Positions 51,887 through 58,575 of a DNA stretch of 64,000 bases are shown one piece after another; the first letter of the stretch is position 1; each line of letters starts with the position of its first letter. The DNA lies in NCBI GenBank assembly GCA_963715285.1, contig CAVQRU010000044.1, positions 175,202 through 239,201 of the forward strand, written 5' to 3'. The stretch is from Sva-07 sp963715285 (GTDB lineage: Bacteria; Actinomycetota; Acidimicrobiia; Acidimicrobiales; Ilumatobacteraceae). The notes beneath the pieces are model-generated. The model was not told where the DNA came from, did no database searches, and worked only from the letters and a program-made list of their open reading frames with translations. A program made the translations under genes and the position numbers.

Positions 51887-52144
51887 ATGGTGTCGCGAAT
51901 CGTCAACACGCACGAGGCGAAGTCGCGCCTGTCGGAGTTGATCCGTGAGGCCGAACAGGGCCACGACGTGATCGTTGCGCGCAACGGCCAGCCCGTGGCG
52001 AAGATCATTCCGTGGCCACCTGCTCGACCGGAGCGTTCCACCGGCGCGTGGCAGGGCCGAGTCGAGTACCACGCCGACGAAGTCGGTAGCGATGCCGACG
52101 TCGTCGAACTGTTCGACCGGTCGGCGTCGGCGCCCTTGCCGTGA
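51887..52144 (+). CDS. Phd/YefM-type antitoxin
   Basis: An 85-residue antitoxin starting IVNTHEAKSRLSELIREAEQGHDVIVARNGQPVAKIIPW, a full Phd/YefM fold. The acidic tail VEYHADEVGSDADVVELF binds the toxin in this family. The ATG follows a TAAGCT-like -10 box by about eight bases, suggesting a leaderless message. It overlaps the PIN gene. Confidence 0.92.
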   Translation: MVSRIVNTHEAKSRLSELIREAEQGHDVIVARNGQPVAKIIPWPPARPERSTGAWQGRVEYHADEVGSDADVVELFDRSASAPLP

Positions 52145-52521
52145 GGTTGCTGGTCGACAGCCACGTTGCGCTCTGGTGGCTGGAGGGCAACGACCAGCTC
52201 GGACCAGAGACTCGACGCCTGCTCGAGTCGGCTGACGAGGTGTTCTTCTCGGCCGCAACTCCGTGGGAGCTCGGCATCAAGCGGGCGCTCGGCAAGCTCG
52301 ACTTCCCCGACGGCCTCGCCGACGCACTGATGGCTGGCGGCTTCACGGAACTCCCGGTCTCCGCGGCCCACGGCGAGTTGGCTGCGACCCTGACGCCTCA
52401 TCATCACGACCCGTTCGACCGCATGTTGATCGCGCAGGCCAGAGCCGAGGCACTGGTGCTGGTGACCGCCGACCGGGCCATGCAGCCCTACGACCTGGAT
52501 CTCCTCGACGCCCGGGCGTGA
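52141..52521 (+). CDS. PIN-domain toxin
   Basis: A 126-residue VapC-like ribonuclease: LLVDSHVALWWL, ATPWELGIKRALG, DPFDRMLIAQA and VTADRAM hold the metal ligands. The GTG start overlaps the antitoxin stop. Confidence 0.93.
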   Translation: MRLLVDSHVALWWLEGNDQLGPETRRLLESADEVFFSAATPWELGIKRALGKLDFPDGLADALMAGGFTELPVSAAHGELAATLTPHHHDPFDRMLIAQARAEALVLVTADRAMQPYDLDLLDARA

Positions 52522-52538
52522 CCGGCCAGCGCCCGGCG

Positions 52539-52560
52539 CCACGCGTCCGCTGACGCGTGG
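52539..52560 (+). terminator. hairpin after the PIN toxin
   Basis: CCACGCGTC (52539-52547) pairs with GACGCGTGG (52552-52560) around a four-base loop, 18 bases after the toxin stop. It may end the phd-PIN transcript or belong to the adjacent repeat. Confidence 0.5.
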
Positions 52561-52572
52561 AACGGCAGCCAC

Positions 52573-52599
52573 AGAACCCCGTGACAGCCCCTGACCACG
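52573..52599. repeat. leader repeat, left fragment (copy C)
   Basis: AGAACCCCGTGACAGCCCCT and the following bases match the left part of the ~98-bp leader found complete at 62158 and 62915. The match stops at ACG, where the Panacea module begins. Confidence 0.7.
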
Positions 52600-52601
52600 T
52601 T

Positions 52602-52922
52602 TCATGTATCCGTCGATTCTCCGAGTAGTTGCCAGTAGTCGGGATCGTGAGCGAAGTCGACGATCTCCACCACGTCGTGGTCGATCAGCACCCCTGCGAA
52701 AACGACGGGGCCGAAGAACGGATCGACGACCGTGTAGGTACGAACGGCGGGGACGAGGTCGAACGACAGGTTCTCGAAGTCACGGAATACCAGGATGGCT
52801 GCGGCGAGTGGGCCGGACACGAAGTCGTACTCCGAGGGTGAACCGCCGGTGGTACGGGCTTCACCGAACTCGTCGTGCGCCTTGCGGAGGACTGCTGCGC
52901 CGACGAGGACGCGGCGGGTCAT
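52602..52922 (-). CDS. putative toxin of a Panacea-type module
   Basis: A 106-residue protein with SPSEYDFVSGPLAAAILVFRDFEN and VEIVDFAHDPDYWQLLG; the end faintly recalls RelE/ParE-type proteins. Its ATG overlaps the antitoxin stop (ATGA). Panacea-domain antitoxins pair with many toxin kinds, so the activity is uncertain. Confidence 0.7.
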   Translation of the reverse strand: MTRRVLVGAAVLRKAHDEFGEARTTGGSPSEYDFVSGPLAAAILVFRDFENLSFDLVPAVRTYTVVDPFFGPVVFAGVLIDHDVVEIVDFAHDPDYWQLLGESTDT

Positions 52923-53469
52923 GCCGGGAGTAGACCGTGTTGCGATGCCGCAGCCCGTTCGAGCCGGCGACTGGTCGGCGTCGAGACCTGAGCGGCTCCA
53001 AGAAGAGCCGTCTCGTACGGGATCGTGTCGCCGAAATCGACGAGTCGCCAGCCGGCCTCCTCGTGCGAGAGGTCGCTGACCTGGCGCAGCGTTCAGACCA
53101 CGCAGGTCCTCGATCACCTTGTCGATGGTGGCGAGTTCCGCTTCGGAGAACACCGAGGTGTCGGCCGCCCGTTTCGGAGTGAGCCGGTGCACCGAGTATC
53201 CGAGGAAGTCCTCCATCGAGATCTCTGCATCGCCGCTCTCCACGAGCGAGTCTCGGATCGGCTTGAGCCGACGAGGGGCCGGGCCATGATCGAGCTTCTG
53301 ATAGTCGGCCCCAGTGATGGGCGAGCCCGTGCGTCGCACATGGGCGAAATCGGCGAAGTAGCAGCACCTTGTTGATCTTCGTCGCTCCCCCGGCCGTGTC
53401 GGGCAGGAGTTGCCCGGCGACGTACATCAGCAGTTCGGTGAGCTTGCGCTCGTCGTAGATGACTTGCAT
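52919..53469 (-). CDS. Panacea/DUF4065-domain antitoxin, frameshifted twice
   Basis: The start MQVIYDERKLTELLMYVAGQ and KINKVL, the middle YFADFAHVRRTGSPITGADYQ and the end VSDLSHEEAGWRLVDFGDTIPY together give the whole Panacea (SocA-like) domain, but in three frames. Single extra bases near 53355-53367 and 53081-53094 account for both shifts. Panacea proteins neutralise diverse toxins. Either the module is freshly dead or the sequence has errors. Confidence 0.8.
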
Positions 53470-53538
53470 ACGTCGATCCTCGCGAAGGGGTGTCACAGAG
53501 ACGGTAACGCATCATCGGCCGACACGTGGGCTGCTTCG

Positions 53539-53590
53539 TTCGACCAAGCCCCTCGCAATCCGGGCGGTCCGAAGGGGCGACACCGGGAGG
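53539..53590. repeat. leader repeat, right fragment (copy D)
   Basis: TTCGACCAAGCCCCTCGC, then CGGGCGGTCCGA, then GGGAGG reproduce the right half of the ~98-bp leader. Together with copy C it looks like one element split by the Panacea module. Confidence 0.7.
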
Positions 53591-53613
53591 GCGAGTTGAT
53601 ATCGTTGATAGCA

Positions 53614-53838
53614 GTGGCTCAGTTGATCGTGCGCAACCTCGACGAGGACCTCGTGCAACGTCTGAAGCGCCGCGCAGCCGCACACGGCCGGTCGGCGGAG
53701 GAGGAGCATCGCCGACTCTTGCGCCAGGTGCTGCGACCGGAGGGCCTGGGCGAGGCGTTGCTGGCGATGCCGAACGTCGGCGACGACGCCGACTTCGAGC
53801 GCCGGGACGACCTGCCACGCGAGCTCGACCTGCGATGA
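53614..53838 (+). CDS. FitA-like ribbon-helix-helix antitoxin
   Basis: A 74-residue antitoxin beginning VAQLIVRNLDEDLVQRLKRRAAAHGRSAEEE, the FitA/VapB-type ribbon-helix-helix. Upstream TATC-GTT-GATA may be an operator. The GTG start fits the family; the stop overlaps the PIN toxin (ATGA). Confidence 0.88.
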   Translation: MAQLIVRNLDEDLVQRLKRRAAAHGRSAEEEHRRLLRQVLRPEGLGEALLAMPNVGDDADFERRDDLPRELDLR

Positions 53839-54269
53839 GCGCTGGGTACCTGATCGACACGAACGTGGTGTCGGAACTCCGCAAGGGCGAGCGGGCCGAC
53901 GCCGGCGTGCGGGCATGGTTCGACGAACACCAGGCCGACCAGCTCTGGCTGTCGGTGTTGGTGGTCGGCGAGCTGCGCCGTGGCGTCGAGCTGTTTCGTC
54001 GTCGAGACCCGAAGGCCGGCAGGCGATTAGGCGAGTGGCTCGACACGGTCACGCACGACTTCGACGACCGGATCATCCCGGTCACGACCGAGGTGTGCGA
54101 GCGCTGGGCACTCCTCAACGTGCCCGACCCGTTGCCCGTCATCGATGGTCTGCTCGCCGCCACCGCACTCGAGCGGGAACTGGTACTGGTGACCCGGAAC
54201 ACTGCCGACGTCGAACGCACAGGTGTCGCGCTGGTCAATCCGTTCGCGTCGCCCGACGCCGGCGGCTGA
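53835..54269 (+). CDS. FitB-like PIN toxin
   Basis: A 144-residue PIN ribonuclease: YLIDTNVVSELRKG, SVLVVGELRRGVEL, VIDGLLAATAL and VTRNTADV are the FitB/VapC motifs. It ends close to the convergent mazF-like gene. Confidence 0.93.
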   Translation: MSAGYLIDTNVVSELRKGERADAGVRAWFDEHQADQLWLSVLVVGELRRGVELFRRRDPKAGRRLGEWLDTVTHDFDDRIIPVTTEVCERWALLNVPDPLPVIDGLLAATALERELVLVTRNTADVERTGVALVNPFASPDAGG

Positions 54270-54294
54270 CACCACACCGGCGATTGCGAGCCGC

Positions 54295-54642
54295 TCAGGC
54301 GACGAGGTCGAGGACGAGGCGGAGACCGGCGTCGACCTGGGCGAGCGTGTCGCGGTCGAGAGCGCCGACCCGTTCGGCAAGCTGGCGCTTGTCGAGCGTG
54401 ACGATCTGGGAGACGTTGACGACGGAGTCCTTCGGAAGGCCCGATCGGCCCGCCGGCACGGCGACGTTGCCGGGTGCGGCGGCGAGGTCGACGTTGCTGC
54501 TGATCGCCACCGCCATGATGGTGCCGATCCGGCTCAGGTTGAACGAGTCGGCCGACACGATGAGCACCGGCCGACGCTTGCCGGGTCCCGACCCGGTGGG
54601 CGCCGGCAGCTCGGCCCACCAGATGTCGCCGCGGCCGATCAC
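54295..54642 (-). CDS. MazF/PemK-like toxin
   Basis: A 115-residue MazF-fold ribonuclease: GDIWWAELPAPTGSGPGKRRPVLIVS is the signature start and SVVNVSQIVTLDKRQL a conserved later block. It overlaps the antitoxin stop. A decayed paralogue lies at 45.4 kb. Confidence 0.92.
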   Translation of the reverse strand: MIGRGDIWWAELPAPTGSGPGKRRPVLIVSADSFNLSRIGTIMAVAISSNVDLAAAPGNVAVPAGRSGLPKDSVVNVSQIVTLDKRQLAERVGALDRDTLAQVDAGLRLVLDLVA

Positions 54643-54872
54643 CAGTCCTCGTCGATGGCGAGGGCCTGCAGCGAGGCGAGGCCGGGGTCGAGCTCAGAGG
54701 GACGGTCGCCGTACACGTCGTCGAGGCGCGCAGTGATCTCGGTGGACTCGTCGGAGTCGAGCAGACGGGCCAGCGCCTCGGCGTAGAGCTCGGACCGCGA
54801 GATCCGCCGCCGCCGAGCGAGCCGGTCCGCCGCCTCGAAGATGGGGTCCGGAATCGAGACAGCGGTCTTCAC
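54639..54872 (-). CDS. antitoxin of the MazF-like toxin
   Basis: A 77-residue ribbon-helix-helix-like antitoxin: KTAVSIPDPIFEAADRLARR and ISRSELYAEALARLL give the DNA-binding fold. The acidic tail ends AIDEDW. The GTG at 54872 lies 10 bases after a palindrome. Confidence 0.87.
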   Translation of the reverse strand: MKTAVSIPDPIFEAADRLARRRRISRSELYAEALARLLDSDESTEITARLDDVYGDRPSELDPGLASLQALAIDEDW

Positions 54873-54881
54873 GACCGGTGA

Positions 54882-54898
54882 GTATAACCGGGTCATAC
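54882..54898. promoter_or_regulatory. operator of the mazEF-like module
   Basis: GTAT-A-ACC-G-GGT-C-ATAC is palindromic except at single spacer bases, and is placed 10-26 bases upstream of the antitoxin start. Confidence 0.6.
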
Positions 54899-54978
54899 CA
54901 TACGGCCGTCGCGCGCGTTCCTCACTCCCTCGTCGAGGAGTCGGGCGGCCCGGGCTCGGTTGGTGGGCAGACTGGACC

Positions 54979-55404
54979 ATGGCTTCACTCTCCGACGACC
55001 GGGTTCGCAGCTTTCTCCTGGAGGGCACCCGCACCGGCAAGGTCGCGTGGGTCGCCTCCGACGGGGCTCCCCACGTCGCGCCGATCTGGTTCGTCCTCGA
55101 CGGCGACGACGTCGTGTTCAACACCGGCGCCGACACCGGCAAGGGTCGGGCGCTCGCCCGAGAAGGTCGGGCGTCGTTCGTGGTCGACGACGACGCTCCG
55201 CCGTTCTCGTTCGTGAAGGTCGACGGCACGGTCACGCTGCACGACGACCTCGACGAGGTGCGTCGGTTCGCCACGACGATCGGCGGGCGTTACATGGGCG
55301 TCGACCGCGCCGAGGAGTTCGGTCGCCGCAACGGCGTGCCGGGAGAGTTGCTCGTGCGCCTGCACCCGAGCAAGGTCACCGCTGCGTTCGGCGTCGCCGA
55401 CTGA
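54979..55404 (+). CDS. PPOX-class F420-dependent protein
   Basis: A 141-residue split-barrel FMN/F420-binding protein: SLSDDRVRSFLLEGTRTGKVAWVASDGAPHVAPIWFVLD is typical of PPOX-class F420 proteins, which include reductases and biliverdin-type enzymes. Confidence 0.88.
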   Translation: MASLSDDRVRSFLLEGTRTGKVAWVASDGAPHVAPIWFVLDGDDVVFNTGADTGKGRALAREGRASFVVDDDAPPFSFVKVDGTVTLHDDLDEVRRFATTIGGRYMGVDRAEEFGRRNGVPGELLVRLHPSKVTAAFGVAD

Positions 55405-55442
55405 GGTCGGCATGGCCGATCGATCCTCGCAGCGCTCCGGCG

Positions 55443-55994
55443 TCACATGGACCGGGCGAGGTGCTCGGCCATCCACTCCCACAGGTGCTCCCTGCGCCGG
55501 TCCGGCGGCTGGGCGAGCGGCCACCAGCGGGCGGGCTGGCCGTCTTCAGGGCGCAACTCGTCGTTGCGGTCGGCCCGGAACACGAACGCAGCACCGAACG
55601 TCGTGACGGGCCGACCGTCCGGGCCGACCCGGTCGATCGCGTCCACCAGGGCCGGGAAGGTCGAGACGGGCACACCGGTCGTCCCGGTCTCTTCGAACAG
55701 CTCCCGGGCGGCAGCGGCGAGCGGATCCTCACCACGATCGGCACGCCCTCCCGGAGTGACCCACAACTCGAACCGGTGATGGTCGACCATCAATACATGG
55801 GTGCGGTCGTCGTCGAACACCCAGGCCCACACCACCAGCTCGCCGAGATCCTCAGCGGTGACCGTCTCGAGGCGGGCCAGCGCGTCACCTTCGACACGTG
55901 TTGCCGCCTGGGCGAGGCGACGCAGACCGGGCAGATCGCCGACATCCATCGGTTGCCACGATCGAACTCGTCCAGCGTCGGGGCTGCTGGTCAT
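55443..55994 (-). CDS. Nudix hydrolase
   Basis: A 183-residue hydrolase with the Nudix box GGRADRGEDPLAAAARELFEETG. The N-terminal half is a short variable region. The substrate is not predictable. Confidence 0.93.
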   Translation of the reverse strand: MTSSPDAGRVRSWQPMDVGDLPGLRRLAQAATRVEGDALARLETVTAEDLGELVVWAWVFDDDRTHVLMVDHHRFELWVTPGGRADRGEDPLAAAARELFEETGTTGVPVSTFPALVDAIDRVGPDGRPVTTFGAAFVFRADRNDELRPEDGQPARWWPLAQPPDRRREHLWEWMAEHLARSM

Positions 55995-56009
55995 GAGGGG
56001 AAGGTACCT

Positions 56010-56399
56010 TCAGCTGAGCGCGAGTGCGATCCCCGCGTGGTCGAAGGCTCGGTCGGCGGTGAGCAGCGAGAAGCCGCCGAGCGCCGCCTGAGCCGCAAGC
56101 ATGCGATCGAACGGATCCTGGTGCTCCCAGTCGAGTCGACCCGCAGCCATGGCTGCCGGGATGTCGATCGGGAGTTGTGCGGTCTGCAGGTCGTCGAGTG
56201 CCTCGTCGAGATCGTCGAGCATCGGGGCTGCCTGGGCCCATCGCCCCGATGCGGCCTTGATCGACATCTCCCACACCGAGGCTGCCGACAGTGTCCGCGT
56301 GTTGGTGGGGTCGACGATGAGCGCCGCCGCGTCGGGAGGAAGGCGCCGGTCGCCGGTCGCCGCCCACACGAAGATGTGTGTGTCGAGGAGCAGCTTCAC
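56010..56399 (-). CDS. PIN-domain toxin
   Basis: A 129-residue VapC-like protein: KLLLDTHIFVWA, ASVWEMSIKAASG, DPFDRMLAAQA and LTADRAF are the metal motifs. The GTG overlaps the antitoxin stop. Confidence 0.92.
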   Translation of the reverse strand: MKLLLDTHIFVWAATGDRRLPPDAAALIVDPTNTRTLSAASVWEMSIKAASGRWAQAAPMLDDLDEALDDLQTAQLPIDIPAAMAAGRLDWEHQDPFDRMLAAQAALGGFSLLTADRAFDHAGIALALS

Positions 56400-56629
56400 G
56401 CGTCCCAGGCGTCCAGTTCGTCGCCCGTGAGCGCTTCGAAGAACTCGTCGGCCAGTTCCGGCCAACGATCCTTCATCGTGCCGAGACGTGGGACCTCGGC
56501 GACGATCGGCACCAGGCGCGCGCATGGTCGACCACCGCGGGCGATCACGATCTCCTCGCCGGCTTCGACCTTGGCGACCAACTTGGAGAAGTTCGTCTTC
56601 GCGTCGTGCATGTTCACGATCTCGGCCAT
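56396..56629 (-). CDS. Phd/YefM-type antitoxin
   Basis: A 77-residue Phd-type antitoxin, EIVNMHDAKTNFSKLVAKVEAGEEIVIARGGRPCARLVP. Direct repeats GTTAGTCC at 56638-56645 and 56647-56654, just upstream, may be part of its operator. Confidence 0.92.
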   Translation of the reverse strand: MAEIVNMHDAKTNFSKLVAKVEAGEEIVIARGGRPCARLVPIVAEVPRLGTMKDRWPELADEFFEALTGDELDAWDA

Positions 56630-56714
56630 CCTGGAAGGTTAGTCCAGTTAGTCCGATGTTGGTCGGCTCAGGCAGCAACGCGAGTCGACGGCGAACGCAT
56701 TCGAAGGTTCACGG

Positions 56715-57353
56715 TCATCCGAACAGGTCAGGGTCGAGCAGCACCCGATGGGCGAAGTCACGGACTGCGTCCGGATCCGATCCCTCCGGCCACAGATCGT
56801 CTCGGACCAGCAAGGTTCGGGTCACCATCTCGACGAATGGGTCGCGACTGAAGCCCGGGTCTTTCGCTCGGGCGTCGACGACCGCTTGGCGCAGCGAGAT
56901 TGCGTCGGCGAGCGAGGCGAGATCGACGAGATCGCGAGGCTCTCGCCGACCGAACGCTGCGAGCACCTTGTTGGCGGCGAGTTCTCTGATCGACAGGGTC
57001 GGCCCGAGCGTGCTGCCAACCGGCGCGAAGAGCTGGTGATCCCTCCCGAGCTCGACGACCAGCACCGTCCGCCGATACTTGCCGGTCGAGACGGTCATCC
57101 GAGCGAACGTCGGGTCGCTGCGATGCACCTCGACGAGGTATTCCGACCCTTGGAGCTGTTCGATCAAACGATCGGCGACCTTTGCCACGTCGTCGCATGT
57201 TGCGGAGAAGGCGTCCAGATCGTGAGTCGGCCGACTGCTGACTCCCGCGACGATCAGCGCCACGCCACCTGCGATCACGAAACCGTCGGATGCGACGACC
57301 GACATCACGTCGGCCACGATGCGACGTTGAGATCGGCTCAGCGCTTCAGGCAC
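56715..57353 (-). CDS. nucleotidyltransferase-fold putative toxin (AbiEii-like)
   Basis: A 212-residue protein with VIAGGVALIVAGVSSRPTHDLDAFS, the GG...DLD motif of the AbiEii/MenA nucleotidyltransferases, and ELAANKVLAAFGRREPRDLVDLA, a conserved later block. It overlaps the XRE antitoxin by eight bases. Confidence 0.85.
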   Translation of the reverse strand: MPEALSRSQRRIVADVMSVVASDGFVIAGGVALIVAGVSSRPTHDLDAFSATCDDVAKVADRLIEQLQGSEYLVEVHRSDPTFARMTVSTGKYRRTVLVVELGRDHQLFAPVGSTLGPTLSIRELAANKVLAAFGRREPRDLVDLASLADAISLRQAVVDARAKDPGFSRDPFVEMVTRTLLVRDDLWPEGSDPDAVRDFAHRVLLDPDLFG

Positions 57354-57879
57354 GAGTCGTCACGGCGGCGAGCCGCTCGATCAGGCGGTCGAAGGCCGGT
57401 TGCACGCGGCGGGCCACATTCAGATCGGCTGACCATTGCATCAACTCGTCAGGGTCGATGAACACCTGCATGTCGAGTGCGTCACCGACATCGACCACGA
57501 TCCGGTAGATCTCACGCCGGTGCACCTCGTCGCTGTAGTCCCATCCCGACAGCATCCTCGGTGACCAGTCGAGACGTGCCGGCAGCGAGATGGTGCCCAC
57601 GTCGCCGGGATCGATCACCCGGGCCCACCGATGTGCGGGCATGGTGGTGGTGCGTCCGTCGATCGTTTCGGTCACCACGTCGGAGGCGACGGCAACTTCG
57701 AGACGGTCGTAGAACGCAGACGTCCGACCCCCTGGGGATCGCGATCCTGATTCGAACTGCGACACCGCGGCCTGTGAGACACCGAGGAGACTCGCGAACT
57801 CGGTCTGCGTCATCGACAGCCGCTGCCGCAACGATTCACAACGTTCGCTCGTCTGCTGATGGTGCATGTCATTTAGCAT
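57346..57879 (-). CDS. XRE-family putative antitoxin
   Basis: A 177-residue protein: LSMTQTEFASLLGVSQAAVSQFESGSRSP is the helix-turn-helix. The C-terminal ~110 residues are a partner-binding domain of unknown fold. ATG 57879 or 57867 may be the start. It is the first gene of the module with the nucleotidyltransferase. Confidence 0.85.
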   Translation of the reverse strand: MLNDMHHQQTSERCESLRQRLSMTQTEFASLLGVSQAAVSQFESGSRSPGGRTSAFYDRLEVAVASDVVTETIDGRTTTMPAHRWARVIDPGDVGTISLPARLDWSPRMLSGWDYSDEVHRREIYRIVVDVGDALDMQVFIDPDELMQWSADLNVARRVQPAFDRLIERLAAVTTRA

Positions 57880-57946
57880 AACCAGAGTTGCGCTGAGGCC
57901 GCCTATCAGTTCATCGCTCGCCCCGATTGCCCATCTTCGAGCTGGC

Positions 57947-58294
57947 TCAGATCGAGAGGAGCCTCGCCAGGATCGTGGTGATCTGGTCGATCTCGATGTC
58001 GCTCACCGCTCCGATCACGTGCGTGAGGCGTTCGGTGGAGATCGACTTCACGTCTTCGCATTTCGCGTACGACGGTGCATCGAGTCCGGCGGCCGCATCG
58101 ATCTCGACGTGGGAGGGGAGGTCGCGGCGACGCGACGTCATCGGCACCACGATGACAAGTCCTGATGGCCCGGTGTTCATGAGATCGTCGGAGACGATCA
58201 CCGCCGGTCGCCGCGCGGCCTGCTCGCGTCCGATGGGTGATCCGAAGTCGACGAGCCAGACATCACCTCGTCGCGGCCTGGACGTGGCCATCAT
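57947..58294 (-). CDS. MazF/PemK-like toxin
   Basis: A 115-residue MazF-fold protein: RGDVWLVDFGSPIGREQAARRPAVIVSDD is the canonical start, VVPMTSRRRDLPSHVEI and DVKSISTERL follow. It overlaps the antitoxin stop by four bases. Confidence 0.93.
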   Translation of the reverse strand: MMATSRPRRGDVWLVDFGSPIGREQAARRPAVIVSDDLMNTGPSGLVIVVPMTSRRRDLPSHVEIDAAAGLDAPSYAKCEDVKSISTERLTHVIGAVSDIEIDQITTILARLLSI

Positions 58295-58533
58295 CCGGCG
58301 TCGCCGAGCGCTCCCGACTCGAGGGTCCGCTCTTCGAGCACCTCGGTCCAGGCGTCGCTGTCGTCAGCGAGCTCGGCGTAGCGCTGGTTGAAGCGGTCGA
58401 AGAAGCGGCGCCGCTCAAGGGCATCCAGAGCATCGTCGACGATCGCCGTCATCGGCCGATCATCCTGCTCAGCCAGCCGGGCGATCCGCCGCCTGGCCTC
58501 GTCGTTGACGCGAATGGTGGTGCTCACACCCAC
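58291..58533 (-). CDS. ribbon-helix-helix antitoxin
   Basis: An 80-residue antitoxin starting VSTTIRVNDEARRRIARLAEQDDRPMTAIVDDAL, a RHH DNA-binding domain. GTG 58533 or 58527 is the start. It is directly downstream of the HsdR-like gene. Confidence 0.88.
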   Translation of the reverse strand: MGVSTTIRVNDEARRRIARLAEQDDRPMTAIVDDALDALERRRFFDRFNQRYAELADDSDAWTEVLEERTLESGALGDAG

Positions 58534-58550
58534 GACACTACCGAGCTGTC

Positions 58551-58575
58551 ACACATGTGTCGACACATCCGTGTC
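58551..58575. promoter_or_regulatory. paired palindromes upstream of the RHH-mazF module
   Basis: ACACATGTGT (58551-58560) and GACAC-ATCC-GTGTC (58562-58575) lie 18-42 bases upstream of the antitoxin start and overlap the HsdR-like stop. They are likely antitoxin operators. Confidence 0.55.
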
